Assembly: GCF_014645495.1 (NCBI RefSeq)
Contig: NZ_BMLV01000008.1
Coordinates: forward strand, 1 to 44,187
Direction of reading: 5' to 3'
Source of the DNA: Cloacibacterium rupense
GTDB lineage: Bacteria; Bacteroidota; Bacteroidia; Flavobacteriales; Weeksellaceae
Length of the DNA stretch: 44,187 bases
In this document: positions 17,870 through 25,477 of the stretch, one piece after another
How positions within the stretch are numbered: position 1 is the stretch's first letter
Layout of the letters: each line of letters opens with the position of its first letter
Program-made: the position numbers and the translations under genes
The notes under the pieces: generated by a model
What the model was told of the DNA's origin: nothing
Seen by the model: only the letters and a program-made list of their open reading frames with translations
Database searches by the model: none

Positions 17870-19739
17870 AGTAGAAATAGAGAATTGTAGAGCTTATTAT
17901 AATAAATATCATATAGAGCTTCCAAGAGGAGAAAATTTATTGATATACGGGGAGAATGGTTCAGGTAAGTCATCTCTATTTAAATCTTTTCATTATTTTT
18001 TTAAAAATTCTATTTCAATACAAAATTTTTCTAAAAACTTGTTTAATCAAGGAAATGATGGAAAGATAGAATTAACATTTTCTGAAATTGATGATCAAGA
18101 TAGACGTGTTTTAAATTCAGATGTATATAAGTTTTCTGATACTGATTCTAACAATAATGTGTCTTTTATCAAGGAATCTTCATTACTTAATGGATTCCTT
18201 GACTATACGGACTTATTAAAGATTTATCTGAAATCTGAGCCAAATCCAAATTTATTTAACCTAATAATCAGAAATTTACTGAAAGAGTTTATTCCTGTTC
18301 AAACAGGTGTTTCTTCAAGTATTGGAGCTCAATATGAATTTCTAATAAAAAATCTCATTACTGATGCAAAGACAAGAAATAGTCGTTGTCATAAATTGGG
18401 TTTAAATAAAATATCTGATTTTGATGGAAATTTAAGAGTTATTTTGGATTCTATTTTTGATTTAGTAAATAAATATTTAAAAGAATTCTTCGATTTAAAA
18501 GATATTTCAATTGAGTATACTCTTAAGCCAATCACATTTAAGTATCCGAATAATTATAGAGTAAGTTGGTATCTTGAAACTGATTTAAGATTAAAAGTCT
18601 TAAAAAATGGTCAGGAATTAGGGGATGAATATAAAGATTACCTAAATGAAGCAAGGCTTTCTTCTTTTGCAGTTTGTCTATATTTAGCATCTTTAAAACT
18701 ATTTCCTACCCAAATAGAGTATAAGTTAATTTATCTAGATGATATTTTCATTGGTTTAGATACTTCTAATAGAATTCCTATCATAAACATCATAAATAAG
18801 GATTTTAATGATTATCAAATTTTCATATCAACATATGATAAGAATTTTTTTGAAGTATGTAATCATATTCTATCTAAAGGAAAACAATATAGTCAATGGA
18901 AATCGATTGAGATATATGTTGGAGAGTTTCAGGTAAATGACACAAGTACTATTGACGTACCAATTGTAATCACTAACAACAGTGATTTATCCAAGGCTAG
19001 GTTTCATTTATATAATAATGAAAGACCTGATTACCCAGCATCTGCAAATTATTTTAGAAAATATTTAGAAAAAAAGTTAACTGAAGTATTTCCTCAAGAG
19101 ATTTTTAGAGATAACAATTTTGAAATTATTGAATCCTATAAATTATCTAAGGTATTTTCTCTTTGTCGTGATTTTCTACATAACTTAGATGTAAATATTA
19201 CTGAATTTGAAGAGCTAAATTCTTATTTATTTATATTATTGCATCCTTTATCACATTATAACACGTCTATCAATACTTATAAAAGAGATTTAAAGGAGAT
19301 TGACAATAAAATAAAATGTCTTTTTGAAGATTCTACTAAACTTGCATTTTTAAAAGATATTAAATATTGTGCATTTAATACAACAATTCAAGTAGAGTTT
19401 TATATTAATAAATATAATGTTTGGTATTACGAATTCTATATTAAAAAACCATTATACTTTGACCCCTCAAATAAAAAATTCTCTAAATGTGAGGTGGTTT
19501 GTACTCAATATTATTATACTAAGAATAATGTTGCTCAGCCTGTAAAAAAGCTGAATAAGGGCACTTCAAATATTAGATACAACTCCTTAGAAATTTCATA
19601 CAATGAAATAACAAGTGTTATATTAAAACAATATCGTTTTTTTCAGAAGCCTCTTTGTATTTTTAATCAAGTGAGGATTTTTGATGGCACTAATTGGTTG
19701 AATTTTCAGTTCAAAAAGAAAATTGGAGCTAGAAAATAA
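17853..19739 (+). CDS. compact RecF/SMC-like AAA ATPase partner of the DUF262 protein
   Basis: A 628-residue ABC-type (RecF/AAA_15) ATPase. N-terminal VEIENCRAYYNKYHIELPRGENLLIYGENGSGKSS follows the RecF pattern, with Walker A G33-S40. A signature-like EARLSSFAVCLYLASL sits near 266-281, and Walker B is LIYLDDIFIGLD (292-303; Asp296, Asp297). Only about 230 residues separate Walker A from the signature and no long coiled coil is visible, unlike SbcC, RecN or JetC. The C-terminal 300 residues form a separate helical domain with LLHPLSHYNTSINTYKRDL, a His-containing block that recurs in RecF-like defence ATPases by my recollection. No nuclease motif is evident. Its start lies 17 bp inside the DUF262 gene, implying translational coupling. 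Confidence 0.75.
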   Translation: MKRITKVEIENCRAYYNKYHIELPRGENLLIYGENGSGKSSLFKSFHYFFKNSISIQNFSKNLFNQGNDGKIELTFSEIDDQDRRVLNSDVYKFSDTDSNNNVSFIKESSLLNGFLDYTDLLKIYLKSEPNPNLFNLIIRNLLKEFIPVQTGVSSSIGAQYEFLIKNLITDAKTRNSRCHKLGLNKISDFDGNLRVILDSIFDLVNKYLKEFFDLKDISIEYTLKPITFKYPNNYRVSWYLETDLRLKVLKNGQELGDEYKDYLNEARLSSFAVCLYLASLKLFPTQIEYKLIYLDDIFIGLDTSNRIPIINIINKDFNDYQIFISTYDKNFFEVCNHILSKGKQYSQWKSIEIYVGEFQVNDTSTIDVPIVITNNSDLSKARFHLYNNERPDYPASANYFRKYLEKKLTEVFPQEIFRDNNFEIIESYKLSKVFSLCRDFLHNLDVNITEFEELNSYLFILLHPLSHYNTSINTYKRDLKEIDNKIKCLFEDSTKLAFLKDIKYCAFNTTIQVEFYINKYNVWYYEFYIKKPLYFDPSNKKFSKCEVVCTQYYYTKNNVAQPVKKLNKGTSNIRYNSLEISYNEITSVILKQYRFFQKPLCIFNQVRIFDGTNWLNFQFKKKIGARK

Positions 19740-19740
19740 A

Positions 19741-20079
19741 ATTGAAGAGTTGTAAAATTTGGTTTCTAAATACAATACTGAAATTTTTGCAAGGTTCTTT
19801 GCATACTTAATAAAAAAGCAATCCGGCCTTTTGCTGAGGTTGATTTAAGCAAGTTTAAATCCAGGCTAAAAGGCTTTCTATACCTGATTGCTTTAAATAC
19901 CTTTTCTGAAAGGAAAAGAAAAATTTGAATATTCCGATGAAGAATTAAGATTCCTTGTTGATAAGCTCAATATAATAAAAGATTTAAATCGAGTTGTGAA
20001 ATTAACAAGTTGTATTAAGGAATCTGTCATTTATGAAATGATGTTAATTAATCACTTTGATAATGAGTTATTTAAGTAA
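19741..20079 (+). pseudogene. decayed unidentified gene
   Basis: Three protein-like stretches lie in different frames: NLVSKYNTEIFARFFAYLIKK (about 19756-19820), then AEVDLSKFKSRLKGFLYLIA, then KEKFEYSDEELRFLVDKL...MLINHFDNELFK ending with TAA at 20077-20079. They are separated by frameshifts and an early stop. The composition is coding-like and the pieces follow in order, so I read them as the worn C-terminal half of one gene. I do not recognise the family. It is probably another defence-island relic. Confidence 0.5.
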
Positions 20080-20098
20080 AATATAAAACTAAAGCTAC

Positions 20099-20425
20099 TT
20101 ATATCTCTTTATAAAGACTACTTAGTCTGATTTTATTTTTTATTGTATCATCAATTTCTTTTTTTGTTATACTTTTAACTAATTGAAAGAAATAGTCAAC
20201 CTCTATTTTAAAATAATCAGTTATAAGATATAGATTTTCTAAAGTGGTATTCGGTAGGGTCTCTTCTCTAGCAGAGTTCCATGATTTATTATATTTTTCA
20301 GAAATTTCATTATTTAGATATTGCTGTGTCATTGGTTTTCCATCAATAATTATTTCTGTTCTTAATTTCTTTAGAACAATACCTACTGCTACTTTATATC
20401 TAAATATTTCTTTATGAAATTTCAT
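20099..20425 (-). CDS. XRE-like helix-turn-helix regulator
   Basis: A 108-residue protein on the opposite strand to its neighbours. VAVGIVLKKLRTEI...PMTQQYLNNEISEKYNKSWNSAREETLPNTTLENLYLITDYFKIEVDYFF fits a Cro/CI-type HTH, with a Q-rich first helix, a recognition region and the 'hxLxxhxxhFxVxxxxhF' close. The C-terminal 25 residues are Lys-rich. It could regulate the adjacent defence genes or itself: a perfect 20-bp palindrome covers its start codon, and an AACGAC/GTCGTT repeat lies just upstream. The target is unknown. Confidence 0.75.
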   Translation of the reverse strand: MKFHKEIFRYKVAVGIVLKKLRTEIIIDGKPMTQQYLNNEISEKYNKSWNSAREETLPNTTLENLYLITDYFKIEVDYFFQLVKSITKKEIDDTIKNKIRLSSLYKEI

Positions 20426-20429
20426 AAAG
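20410..20429. promoter_or_regulatory. perfect 20-bp palindrome over the HTH start codon
   Basis: CTTTATGAAA followed by its exact reverse complement TTTCATAAAG. It spans the ATG of the minus-strand HTH gene. It could be a repressor operator or an mRNA hairpin that hides the start codon. Part of it is constrained by coding (MKF), so the perfect symmetry is notable. Confidence 0.5.
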
Positions 20430-20458
20430 TAAAATAATTTATAATAAATTACATATTC

Positions 20459-20476
20459 AACGACGTTTATGTCGTT
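20459..20476. promoter_or_regulatory. inverted repeat AACGAC-N6-GTCGTT, candidate operator
   Basis: 6-bp arms with a 6-bp spacer (20459-20464 and 20471-20476). It sits between the divergent HTH gene and the promoter of the SusC operon, 13 bp upstream of the latter's -33 element. It is placed to affect either promoter. Confidence 0.45.
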
Positions 20477-20488
20477 ATTTTTATTATA

Positions 20489-20521
20489 TTTGTAAAATAA
20501 GTTACTGAATATGTAACTTTG
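20489..20521 (+). promoter_or_regulatory. Bacteroidota sigma-ABfr-type promoter of the SusC operon leader
   Basis: TTTG at 20489-20492, a 21-nt spacer and TAACTTTG at 20514-20521 match the known TTTG / TAnnTTTG consensus and spacing. Transcription would start near 20527, just ahead of the structured leader. Another -7-like TATATTTG sits at 20485-20492. Confidence 0.7.
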
Positions 20522-20548
20522 CGATACTTCAACGAAATATTAGAAGCT

Positions 20549-20734
20549 ATTGCTTAGAGTCTTGTACTAGAAAACTGGTAATTTTTAAAGCAACAAGATG
20601 ATAAGTATGAAGCTCACGACCTAGGCGTGGGCTCTCTTATCTGTTGCACGGTATACCAGTACCTCTAGTACGGATATTGAAGAGTCCCATGCCGTTTTCT
20701 TTTATGCCGTCCGCATTCTCTATTCCTAAGCAAT
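20549..20734 (+). ncRNA. candidate structured RNA in the SusC operon leader
   Basis: Nested complementary segments form one long folded unit. ATTGCTTAG (20549-20557) pairs with CTAAGCAAT (20726-20734). GTACTAGA (20564-20571) pairs with TCTAGTAC (20664-20671), and ACTGGTA (20574-20580) with TACCAGT (20654-20660). GCAACA (20590-20595) plus GATAAG (20600-20605) pair with CTTATCTGTTGC (20636-20647), leaving a 4-nt bulge. AGCTCACG (20611-20618) pairs with CGTGGGCT (20626-20633, one G-U). The 3' side holds a 54-nt internal segment with two ATGCCGT repeats. The sequence is richer in G+C than its surroundings. It begins about 20 nt after the predicted transcription start and lies 300 nt before susC. 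I do not recognise an Rfam family; it could be a cis-regulator, a processed sRNA or an imported element. Confidence 0.6.
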
Positions 20735-20747
20735 TTTTCAAAATACA

Positions 20748-20784
20748 GTATCAAATTGACGGATACAATGGCAGCGCACCATTG
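20748..20784 (+). promoter_or_regulatory. two small leader hairpins
   Basis: GTATC (20748-20752) with GATAC (20762-20766), and CAATGG (20766-20771) with CCATTG (20779-20784). They share C20766, so they would compete or stack. They lie 14 nt downstream of the large structured element, in the same leader. Confidence 0.45.
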
Positions 20785-20856
20785 CGGCTTTAGGGCTTAC
20801 ACGGGGAAAAATACATTCAACATTCATATCAAATTTTATAATTGAGCTTTAGGAAA

Positions 20857-20999
20857 GGGAGGCTGTGTATGATGTCTCCCAACCTAGGGTGAGAGGTAAA
20901 AGGAAAATAGTGAATGGTAAAAAAAGTAAAAAGTGAAAAAATATAAAAACATCAAAAGAAAAGCCCTTCCTGCGTAGTTTGGCGACTTGAGCAAGGAAG
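20857..20999 (+). promoter_or_regulatory. distal part of the SusC leader with two hairpins
   Basis: GGGAG (20857-20861) pairs with CTCCC (20876-20880). Further on, CTTCCT (20966-20971) pairs with AGGAAG (20994-20999) around a loop containing GTTTGGCGACTTGAGC. Between them the sequence is A-rich. The second hairpin lies about 40 nt before the susC ATG and could affect translation. Neither has a T tract, so they are not simple terminators. Confidence 0.4.
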
Positions 21000-21036
21000 A
21001 GCGGCTAAGTTTAATTGTATAAACCATTGCAAAATT

Positions 21037-24033
21037 ATGAAAAAAAACCAAATGAGTCTAGGCTATCTCAAGATGAGCCTAGTCGCTACTATGGTGTTGT
21101 CTGCTTATGCCCAAGGGCAAGAACGCACCATCACTGGAACGGTTACCGCAAACCAAAAACCTATTGAAGGGGTATTGGTTTTCCAAGAAGGAAATGACAG
21201 CGTAGCCCAAACCAATGCCTCTGGACATTATCAACTCAAAATCAAGGGTAATAATCCAGTTCTTATCTTTAAACACCCCGATTATTCTGAAACTAGAGTA
21301 GAAGTGGGGAAACTAAGTACCATCAACGTTTTATTACAAAAAGAAAAGCAAATAGATGAGGTGATACTCAATACAGGGTACTACCAAGTGAAAGACAAGG
21401 AAAGAACCGGAAACATTGCCAAACTTACCAATAAACAACTTGAAAATCAACCTGTAATCAACGTTTTGAGTGCTGCACAAGGGAGACTCTCAGGGGTAAG
21501 CATCGTTCAAAATAGTGGTGCCCCAGGTGGTGGTTTTGATATTCAAATTAGAGGTAAAAACAGTCTAAGACCTGATGGAAGCTATCCTTTAATTATTGTA
21601 GATGGTGTACCCTTAAATGCCCAAAATAACTCAATCTCTTCTTTATCATCGGGTATTCTTTCTAAAGGAGAATCTTCTCCACTCAATAGCATCAACCCTA
21701 ATGATATAGAAAGCTTTGAAGTTCTAAAAGATGCGGATGCTACAGCAATCTATGGAAGTAGAGGAGCCAATGGAGTAGTTCTTATTACGACTAAAAGAGG
21801 TAAAAACCAAAAATTAAGTGCTGAACTATTGCTCAATACTTCCGTTTCTAAAGTAAACCAATTTATCACTTTTGCTGATACTCCTCAATATCTACAAATG
21901 CGAAAAGATGCATATCAATTAGATAATATTGTTAATTATCCTGCCACTGCATATGATGTGAATGGAAAATGGGATAGCCAAAGATATACTGATTGGTACA
22001 AAAAATTTATCGGAAAGTCTTATCTTAATATGCAACAGCAACTCACGCTATCCTCTGGCAGTACACAAACTCAATGGTATATGAGTATCCACCGTCAGGA
22101 GCAAGATACTCCCTATGGAAAAGACTTTGGCTATCAAAGAAAAGGCTTTAACCTGAATATGGTACATCAAAGTGTTGACCAAAAATTCAGAATCAGCCCT
22201 ACCATATATTATACACTACAAGACAATAACTTGATAGATAGAGACCTCACTGCACAAATTATTCTTAGTACCAATGCCCCATCATTGTATACTGACACAG
22301 GTGCCTTGAACTGGGAGAACAACACCTTTGACAACCCTATTGCTAAGCTTGAGAATAAGTTCAACTCTCAGTTGAAAACCTTCTCTGCACAAGTAAATAG
22401 CCAGTATGAAATTCTGCCAAAAGTATTGCTAAAACTAAATGCCGGCTATACCCAAACTTTACAAGATGAAGAGCGTTTGAATCCATCTACTGCCTATAAT
22501 CCTAATCTGAACTACACCAGTACCAATAGCATTATTTATCTCGGAAATGTACAAAGAAATAGTTGGATTGTTGAGCCCCAAATTTCATGGAGTAAAGAAT
22601 GGAAGGAGCACCGCATTAGTACTTTGATTGGTCTTACCTTAGAAGAAAAAAAAGACCATATTCAAAGATTACAAGGGAGTGACTTTGCTTCTAATGATTT
22701 GATTCAAAATATTGCCAATGCCAGGGTTCAAAAAGTCAATGAAGACAGTAGGGTACAATACCGATATTCTGCTTTCTATGGAAGATTTAATTATGACTAT
22801 TCTGGGAAATACCTGTTGAACCTTACCGCTAGAAGAGATGGTTCTAGTAGGTTTGGTGCAAATAACCGATTCGCCAATTTTGGAGCCGTAGGAGCTGCTT
22901 GGATTTTCAGTAAAGAAAACCTTTTTCAAGAGAATGAGGGACTTAGAAACTTTTTGAGTTTTGGTAAAATCAGAGCCAGTATAGGAACCGCAGGGAGTGA
23001 CTTAATAGGGGATTACCAATATTTGGATACTTATACAACAGGAACATTGCTCTATGACGGAGTAGTTGGAATGTACCCATCTAGACTTTATAACCCTAAT
23101 TTCAGCTGGGAGAAAACAACCAAGCTAGAAGCGGCCATAGAGCTTGGTTTTTTAAGAGAAAGAATCAACCTCAACCTATCGTGGTATAGAAATCGTTCTA
23201 GCAATCAATTGGTAGGTGTACCTCTAGCTGCAACTACAGGTTTCTTAAGTTTACAAAGTAACTTTCCAGCAAAAGTTCAAAATACAGGACTTGAAGCAGA
23301 ATTTAGTGCTTCCATATATAAAAATACTTCTTTCAAATGGGAGGTTAGTGCCAACTTTACCCTTCCGAAAAGTAAACTCTTGTCTTACGACAACCTATCT
23401 AGCAGTTCTTATGCAAGTACTTATGTGGTAGGAGAACCCATGAATATTAAAAAGGTATACGAATTCAAAAGAGTAGACCCAACAACAGGTATTTATCAGT
23501 TTAGTGATTTGAATGGAGATGGCAAATTGGATAGCAATGACCGTCAAAAAGTGGTAGAAATAGGGATGAAGCATTTTGGTGGAATCAGCAATCAGTTCCG
23601 TTATCAAAACTTGAGTTTGAGTTTCCTAGTTCAATATGTAAAGCAAAAACAATACAGTATGGACTATAATCTTTCATTACTCGGTATCCAGAGAAATATT
23701 CCTACTTACATGCTCAATTATTGGACCCCTGAAAATACAGATGCCCAATACCAGAGACCAAGCACTGGAGGCAATTCTGAGGCTTTAACGGCATTCTCTA
23801 GATACAATGCTAGTGATGCCGTTATCGTTGATGCTTCTTTTATAAGGCTGAACAATGTACAGTTAAGCTATAAATTCCCTTTAAATAGTAAAGGTATAGA
23901 AAGCCTCACCCTGATTGGTCAAGCACAAAACTTAGTTACCATTACCAATTACAAAGGCTTAGACCCTGAAGTGAATGGCCTTTACTTGCCAACGATGAAA
24001 ACCTTTTCTATGACTGCTATCATTAAATTTTAA
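21037..24033 (+). CDS. SusC/RagA-type TonB-dependent outer-membrane transporter
   Basis: A 998-residue protein. A signal peptide (about 1-27, ending SAYAQGQ) is followed by a CarboxypepD_reg-like domain (about 31-110, ITGTVTANQKPIEGVLVF). The TonB plug (about 115-250) contains the SusC hallmarks IQIRGKNS, PLIIVDGVPL and DATAIYGSRGANGVVLITTK. A beta-barrel follows up to LPTMKTFSMTAIIKF. SusC proteins import oligosaccharides or peptides through a barrel capped by SusD. The SusD gene follows after 4 bp, then an S9 peptidase, pointing to peptide or proline-containing substrates rather than glycans. No anti-sigma/ECF pair is nearby; control may lie in the structured leader upstream. Confidence 0.93.
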   Translation: MKKNQMSLGYLKMSLVATMVLSAYAQGQERTITGTVTANQKPIEGVLVFQEGNDSVAQTNASGHYQLKIKGNNPVLIFKHPDYSETRVEVGKLSTINVLLQKEKQIDEVILNTGYYQVKDKERTGNIAKLTNKQLENQPVINVLSAAQGRLSGVSIVQNSGAPGGGFDIQIRGKNSLRPDGSYPLIIVDGVPLNAQNNSISSLSSGILSKGESSPLNSINPNDIESFEVLKDADATAIYGSRGANGVVLITTKRGKNQKLSAELLLNTSVSKVNQFITFADTPQYLQMRKDAYQLDNIVNYPATAYDVNGKWDSQRYTDWYKKFIGKSYLNMQQQLTLSSGSTQTQWYMSIHRQEQDTPYGKDFGYQRKGFNLNMVHQSVDQKFRISPTIYYTLQDNNLIDRDLTAQIILSTNAPSLYTDTGALNWENNTFDNPIAKLENKFNSQLKTFSAQVNSQYEILPKVLLKLNAGYTQTLQDEERLNPSTAYNPNLNYTSTNSIIYLGNVQRNSWIVEPQISWSKEWKEHRISTLIGLTLEEKKDHIQRLQGSDFASNDLIQNIANARVQKVNEDSRVQYRYSAFYGRFNYDYSGKYLLNLTARRDGSSRFGANNRFANFGAVGAAWIFSKENLFQENEGLRNFLSFGKIRASIGTAGSDLIGDYQYLDTYTTGTLLYDGVVGMYPSRLYNPNFSWEKTTKLEAAIELGFLRERINLNLSWYRNRSSNQLVGVPLAATTGFLSLQSNFPAKVQNTGLEAEFSASIYKNTSFKWEVSANFTLPKSKLLSYDNLSSSSYASTYVVGEPMNIKKVYEFKRVDPTTGIYQFSDLNGDGKLDSNDRQKVVEIGMKHFGGISNQFRYQNLSLSFLVQYVKQKQYSMDYNLSLLGIQRNIPTYMLNYWTPENTDAQYQRPSTGGNSEALTAFSRYNASDAVIVDASFIRLNNVQLSYKFPLNSKGIESLTLIGQAQNLVTITNYKGLDPEVNGLYLPTMKTFSMTAIIKF

Positions 24034-24037
24034 AACT

Positions 24038-25477
24038 ATGAAAAATCGATATCAAAATACCATGAAAAATCCAAAAGGAGAAAGAACAACAAAACAATTG
24101 AATCCTTATATCCTAAGGTTTCTGTTGATAAGCATTATTCTATTCACCCAGAGTTGTGAAAAATTTTTAGAAGTAAACGAACCAACCAATCAAATTACCC
24201 AAAGTACAGTCTTTAAAGACAAAAAGCTTGCCTTTTCTGCATTGTCTGATGTATATACCAATCTAAGGGCGAACAGCATGCTGAAAGGAGATTTGTATGG
24301 ACTAAACAATTTAATGGGCTGTTACTCTGATGAAATTACATCATATACCAACCAATCTCTGGATTATCGTACTTTTTATGAACTCAATGTTCAACAAAAT
24401 ACAAGTGTGGTAGATGCCCTATGGGTGAATGCCTATAAACAAATCTATGCAGTTAATAATATACTTGAGGGAGTATCTCAAAGTAAAGATTATCTGGATG
24501 AAAGCACCATTAAACAGTTGAATGGAGAATCTTATTTTATCAGAGCGCTGTTGCATTTTTATTTGGTGAATCTCTATGGAGAGATACCTTATATAGAAAG
24601 TACCAACTATCAAGTAAATCAACAAGCAGAGCGAATGCCCATTGACCAAATTTATTCGAAGCTCATTGCTGACCTTAAAAAAGCGGAGGAATTATTACCC
24701 GTAATATATCCCACTAATAGCAGAACCCGAGCTAACCAAGCGGCTGCCCAATTGCTGTTGTCGAGAGTTTATCTTTATCAAAAAGATTGGACAAATGCCA
24801 AAAATTACGCTACTAAAGTCATCAACAATTCCTTATATTTAATAGAGCAAGACCTAAGTAAAACCTTTTTAAAAGATAGTAAAAGTGCCATATTGCAGTG
24901 GATGCCTGCTGATATTGGCATCAATACTCTGGAAGGGCAATATTTTATCTTTACTACATTGCCTCCTGCAAATGTAGCGTTGAGTAACACTTTACTCAAT
25001 TCTTTTGAGTCTAATGACCAAAGAAAACAGAAGTGGATAAAAACTTTAAGTAATAGCCAAGGCACTTATAGCCATGCCTTTAAATATAAACTTAATAATA
25101 AAACGACTGCCTCACAGGAATACAGTGTTGTACTTAGAGTTGAGGAGGCATACCTAACTCTAGCTGAAAGCAATAATGAACTCGGAAATACTGCTGAAGC
25201 TTTAGGACATCTAAACATTATCAGAAGTAAAGCCGGTCTAGGAATATTCAATTCTACTTCACAAAGCACAATTAGAGCTGCCATTTTTGAAGAAAGAAGA
25301 CATGAGTTTTTTACAGAATTTGGACATCGTTTTTTTGATTTAAAAAGAAGTGGACAACTAAATAACACATTGAGTTCTTTAAAGCCTAACTGGAAATCCT
25401 ATATGGAAATATTACCATTACCTGAAAGAGAATTGTTGGCCAATCCAAAATTAAAACCACAGAACAATGGTTATTAG
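24038..25477 (+). CDS. SusD/RagB-type nutrient-binding outer-membrane lipoprotein
   Basis: A 479-residue protein. A hydrophobic stretch ends in FTQSC (Cys40), giving a lipoprotein anchor, followed by EKFLEVNEPTNQIT, the usual SusD start. Helical TPR-like elements (ALWVNAYKQIYAVNNILEGV, LNGESYFIRALLHFYLVNLYGEIPYI, RANQAAAQLLLSRVYLYQKDW) precede the C-terminal signature block EERRHEFFTEFGHRFFDLKRSG and a PLPERELLANPKLKPQNNGY ending. An alternative start at 24062 is possible. It caps the SusC barrel and captures substrate. It overlaps the peptidase gene by 11 bp. Confidence 0.92.
   Translation: MKNRYQNTMKNPKGERTTKQLNPYILRFLLISIILFTQSCEKFLEVNEPTNQITQSTVFKDKKLAFSALSDVYTNLRANSMLKGDLYGLNNLMGCYSDEITSYTNQSLDYRTFYELNVQQNTSVVDALWVNAYKQIYAVNNILEGVSQSKDYLDESTIKQLNGESYFIRALLHFYLVNLYGEIPYIESTNYQVNQQAERMPIDQIYSKLIADLKKAEELLPVIYPTNSRTRANQAAAQLLLSRVYLYQKDWTNAKNYATKVINNSLYLIEQDLSKTFLKDSKSAILQWMPADIGINTLEGQYFIFTTLPPANVALSNTLLNSFESNDQRKQKWIKTLSNSQGTYSHAFKYKLNNKTTASQEYSVVLRVEEAYLTLAESNNELGNTAEALGHLNIIRSKAGLGIFNSTSQSTIRAAIFEERRHEFFTEFGHRFFDLKRSGQLNNTLSSLKPNWKSYMEILPLPERELLANPKLKPQNNGY

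Noticed and set aside
20549-20734. The nested stems as a retron ncRNA, 6S RNA, RNase P RNA, tmRNA or known riboswitch
   Set aside because: No reverse transcriptase is nearby, and I do not see the conserved cores of RNase P, tmRNA or cobalamin-type aptamers. A 6S-like long hairpin cannot be excluded, but the asymmetric 54-nt internal segment argues against it.
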